Assembly: GCF_000247815.1 (NCBI RefSeq)
Contig: NC_021680.1
Span: 5,993,431-6,057,430 of the forward strand
Length of the DNA: 64,000 bases
Reading direction: 5' to 3'
Origin: Ficedula albicollis
Taxonomy: Eukaryota > Chordata > Aves > Passeriformes > Muscicapidae
The position numbers were made by a program, and so were the translations under genes. Shown here piece by piece: positions 63,466 through 64,000 of this stretch (position 1 is the first letter of the stretch; each line of letters opens with the position of its first letter). The notes beneath the pieces were generated by a model. The model searched no databases. It saw only the letters and a program-made list of their open reading frames with translations, and had not been told where the DNA came from.

Positions 63466-63850
63466 GAGTCCTGGAATGGTTTGGGTGGGAAGGGACTGTA
63501 AAGATCATCCCATTCCCCCCCCTGCCATGTGCAGGTGTGCAGGGACACCTTCCACTAGCCCAGGTTGCCCCGTCCAGCCTGGCCTTGGACACTTCCAGGG
63601 ATCCAGGGGCAGCCACAGCTTCTCTGGGCACCCCATTCCAAGGCCTCCCCACCCTCATAGGGAAGGATTTCATCCAAATATCCCATCTGGCCTTGCCCTC
63701 AAAGCAGATTCCAAGGCCTCCCCACCCTCATAGGGAAGGATTTCATCCAAATATCCCATCTGGCCTTGCCCTCAAGCAGCTCAAAGGTGCTCCCCCCTTG
63801 TCCTGGCCCTCCATTCCTTGTCCCAGTGCCCTCCCCAGCTCTCTGGCAGG
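63466..63850 (-). mobile_element. CR1 fragment (minus strand) with internal duplication
   Basis: 'gtcctggaatggtttgggtg', 'ttccactagcccaggttgcc', 'acttccagggatccaggggc', 'agccacagcttctctgggca' and 'ccctcatagggaaggatttc', extending to the 'ttgtcctggccctccattcc' segment upstream of the tail. The left boundary of CR1 homology (about 63850) is approximate. Confidence 0.94.
63635..63779. repeat. 73-bp tandem duplication inside CR1
   Basis: Units 63635-63707 and 63708-63779 both start 'attccaaggcctccccaccc' and end 'ggccttgccctcaa'. They differ by a single A deletion. Confidence 0.95.
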
Positions 63851-64000
63851 CTTGCCCAAGTGCAAATATCCTGTAACCCTGGGACTCCACTGCACCACCC
63901 ACCAGAAATGAGCTGCTCCCCAGCACCCAGGGAACATATTCCTGCTGCACCCGTGGGATTTGGATGGCATTATTCTAACACTTCCAAGTCCCAAAGTATT

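Overview
The window looks like nuclear DNA from a bird, most likely a passerine. The main evidence is about 22 fragments related to the avian CR1 LINE family, on both strands. Nearly all are short, 5'-truncated copies that keep the diagnostic 3' region (GGATCCCTGGCAGTGTCCA, then CTTGGAGCAACCTGGGCTAG, then the TTCTATGA-type tail). The background is AT-rich and has the texture of intergenic or large-intron DNA. There are no bacterial-style gene clusters, and I cannot support any protein-coding exon, rRNA, tRNA or CRISPR array. Every long open frame I examined is either a low-complexity repeat read in frame (poly-Gly/Pro, Gly-Lys-Gly-Arg-Glu, poly-Lys), a CR1 tail, or a short chance frame. The species cannot be named from this sequence.

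Layout. 0-20 kb: scattered CR1 fragments, several short tandem duplications (51, 100 and 232 bp), a composite CR1 at 15.2-16.1 kb carrying a GGAT-type microsatellite, 115 consecutive G and a GATA microsatellite, a purine (GA) tract at 17.0-17.5 kb, and a perfect 175-bp duplication at 18.9 kb. 20-34 kb: mostly unique DNA with CR1 copies at 20.3, 26.2, 27.3 and 31.6 kb, a CA microsatellite, an A-rich block and a 47-nt G run. 34-42 kb: a 619-nt (AAGGG)n array, a small minisatellite, four CR1 tails and a 114-nt G run. 42-51 kb: a stretch with no recognised CR1. 51-64 kb: a 55-bp minisatellite split by 792 consecutive G, a 216-bp inverted repeat with a 1.87-kb spacer just downstream, and a CR1 with a 73-bp duplication at the right edge.

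The most noteworthy features are structural. Four long G homopolymers, all on the given strand, each touch a simple repeat, a duplication or a CR1. About fourteen short tandem duplications occur in 64 kb, several of them identical by eye. There is a long near-pure AAGGG array, a minisatellite whose variants sit in homogenised blocks, and a ~96 % identical inverted repeat flanking unassigned sequence. The G runs may well be assembly artefacts, and that should be settled first. I did not find a new gene system.
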